Below are positions 18,280 to 18,659 of a stretch of DNA of 18,659 bases, in pieces. Each line of letters starts with the position of its first letter. Position 1 is the stretch's first letter. Below the pieces are notes generated by a model. That model searched no databases. It was not told the DNA's origin and worked only from the letters and a program-made list of their open reading frames with translations. The stretch spans positions 1-18,659 of the forward strand of contig JAEDKB010000013.1 of the NCBI GenBank assembly GCA_016296045.1, read 5' to 3'. Source of the stretch: Oscillospiraceae bacterium. Its GTDB lineage: Bacteria > Bacillota > Clostridia > Oscillospirales > Oscillospiraceae. The translations under genes and the position numbers were made by a program.

Positions 18280-18282
18280 CAC

Positions 18283-18442
18283 AGCCTTTCTGATCTCATT
18301 GGGGTGTGTTGTTCATGTATTCGCGATACGCCCGGGGCAGTTGGAAGTTTGTTCAAATTGCCTCTTGCGTCCTGCGGAAGCCTGTGCTATAATGCTGATA
18401 GTGGGTAAGAATTGGTACTTTAGCCATATTTCCGCAGTATGG
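18283..18442 (-). promoter_or_regulatory. rpoB 5' leader with long-range inverted repeat
   Basis: From the predicted start near 18442 to rpoB there is a leader of about 160 nt. CTGCGGAA (18437-18430) can pair with TTCCGCAG (18379-18372) across a 50-nt loop. A competing short hairpin, CCATA (18442-18438) with TATGG (18428-18424), uses the same 5' region, so the two folds exclude each other. A 24-codon ATG frame (18427-18353) lies within it with only a weak ribosome binding site. I recognise no known riboswitch or r-protein leader family. Confidence 0.35.
18365..18393 (+). promoter_or_regulatory. predicted plus-strand promoter antisense to the rpoB leader
   Basis: TTGCGT (18365-18370), a 17-nt spacer and a perfect TATAAT (18388-18393) with an extended TG (18385-18386) form a strong sigma-A-like promoter pointing away from rpoB. 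Transcription would start near 18400, cross the rpoB promoter, and meet the two-way terminator ending near 18536. No plus-strand gene is visible, so any product would be a short RNA. No minus-strand coding constraint overlaps it. Prediction from motif only. Confidence 0.4.
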
Positions 18443-18448
18443 AGTACT

Positions 18449-18477
18449 ATTCTAACACACTTTTTTTATGCAGTCAA
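18449..18477 (-). promoter_or_regulatory. sigma-A promoter of rpoBC
   Basis: TTGACT (18477-18472) and TAGAAT (18454-18449) are separated by 17 nt on the minus strand. Each hexamer matches consensus at 5 of 6 positions. Transcription is predicted to start near 18442. It lies directly downstream of a terminator, so rpoBC appears to be transcribed independently of the upstream gene. Confidence 0.8.
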
Positions 18478-18489
18478 TACTATATTCTT

Positions 18490-18529
18490 AAAAAAATCGC
18501 CGGATTTGGGAAAAATTCCAAATCCGGCG
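18490..18529 (-). terminator. two-way intrinsic terminator upstream of rpoB
   Basis: CGCCGGATTTGG (18498-18509) and CCAAATCCGGCG (18518-18529) form a perfect 12-bp GC-rich stem with an 8-nt loop. On the minus strand it is followed by A and seven T's (18496-18490), a good terminator for the gene upstream of rpoB. On the plus strand it is followed by TG and five T's (18532-18536), so it may also stop transcription coming the other way. Confidence 0.85.
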
Positions 18530-18659
18530 TGTTTTTCAAATAAAACAAATCCAAAAATCGTTTTATACAGACAATAAACAATCAATAGAAATAACCGTTC
18601 AATTTGTTTCCAAGCTGATAATACCGCCGCACATCGGGTCTTGCAACGATCTTTTGTGC
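18530..18659. other. right-edge sequence, possible 3' end of an unidentified minus-strand gene
   Basis: Two short minus-strand frames are open at the window edge: one ends in TGA at 18584-18582 (25 residues, ending KLNGYFY) and one in TGA at 18601-18599 (19 residues, ending IISLETN). Either could be the end of the gene served by the 18490-18529 terminator. Neither resembles the C-terminus of ribosomal protein L7/L12, the usual neighbour of rpoB. I cannot identify it. Confidence 0.25.

Noticed and set aside
15271..18408. Long plus-strand frames (554 and 481 codons) opposite rpoB
   Set aside because: Same codon-register effect as for rpoC. They lack recognisable domains.
1..18659. Mobile elements, CRISPR arrays, tRNA/rRNA genes, inteins or a novel defence-type system
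   Set aside because: No such repeats or domains were found; both RNA polymerase subunits and all Mur proteins are uninterrupted and of normal length.

Overview
The window is core housekeeping DNA from a bacterium. Every gene I can support lies on the minus strand, so genes are read from high to low coordinates. The best guess for the source is a Clostridia-type Firmicute, possibly Oscillospiraceae/Ruminococcaceae-like. The reasons are Firmicute-style beta and beta' subunits without proteobacterial insertions, an mraZ-rsmH-ftsL-class B PBP-murE-murF-mraY-ftsW-murG cell-wall cluster, a PASTA-bearing division PBP, strong GGAGG-type ribosome binding sites, and a MurE carrying the DNPR signature for meso-diaminopimelate. 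The family-level placement is inference. G+C content is intermediate by eye.

Right part (about 18659 to 10796): an unresolved gene end or spacer at the right edge is followed by a two-way intrinsic terminator (18490-18529). Next come a near-consensus sigma-A promoter (18449-18477), a leader of about 160 nt, rpoB and rpoC. rpoC ends in a strong intrinsic terminator (10796-10829). rpoBC therefore looks like its own transcription unit, without rplJ-rplL directly in front of it.

Middle (10795 to 10543): an AT-rich spacer of about 250 bases holds two small inverted repeats, a sigma-A-like promoter (10601-10629) and a set of TGGAGC boxes on a 10-bp period (10555-10590). The boxes start right at the predicted transcription start and match the layout of MraZ autoregulatory sites.

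Left part (10542 to 1): the dcw (division and cell wall) cluster. It runs mraZ, rsmH, ftsL, class B PBP, murE, murF, mraY, ftsW, murG and the first four codons of a further gene. Genes are tightly packed, with overlaps at mraZ/rsmH (1 nt), murE/murF (25 nt) and murF/mraY (8 nt). MurE and MurF finish the UDP-MurNAc-pentapeptide. MraY makes lipid I and MurG makes lipid II. FtsW with the class B PBP polymerises and crosslinks septal peptidoglycan, and FtsL belongs to the complex that activates them. murD is missing from its usual place between mraY and ftsW.

I see no mobile element, CRISPR array, tRNA, rRNA or new multigene system. The points of interest are regulatory and organisational: the rpoBC-dcw junction, a terminator-like hairpin inside the dcw cluster between ftsL and the PBP gene, a strong plus-strand promoter motif antisense to the rpoB promoter and leader, and short overlapping reading frames at the ftsL start and in the rpoB leader.
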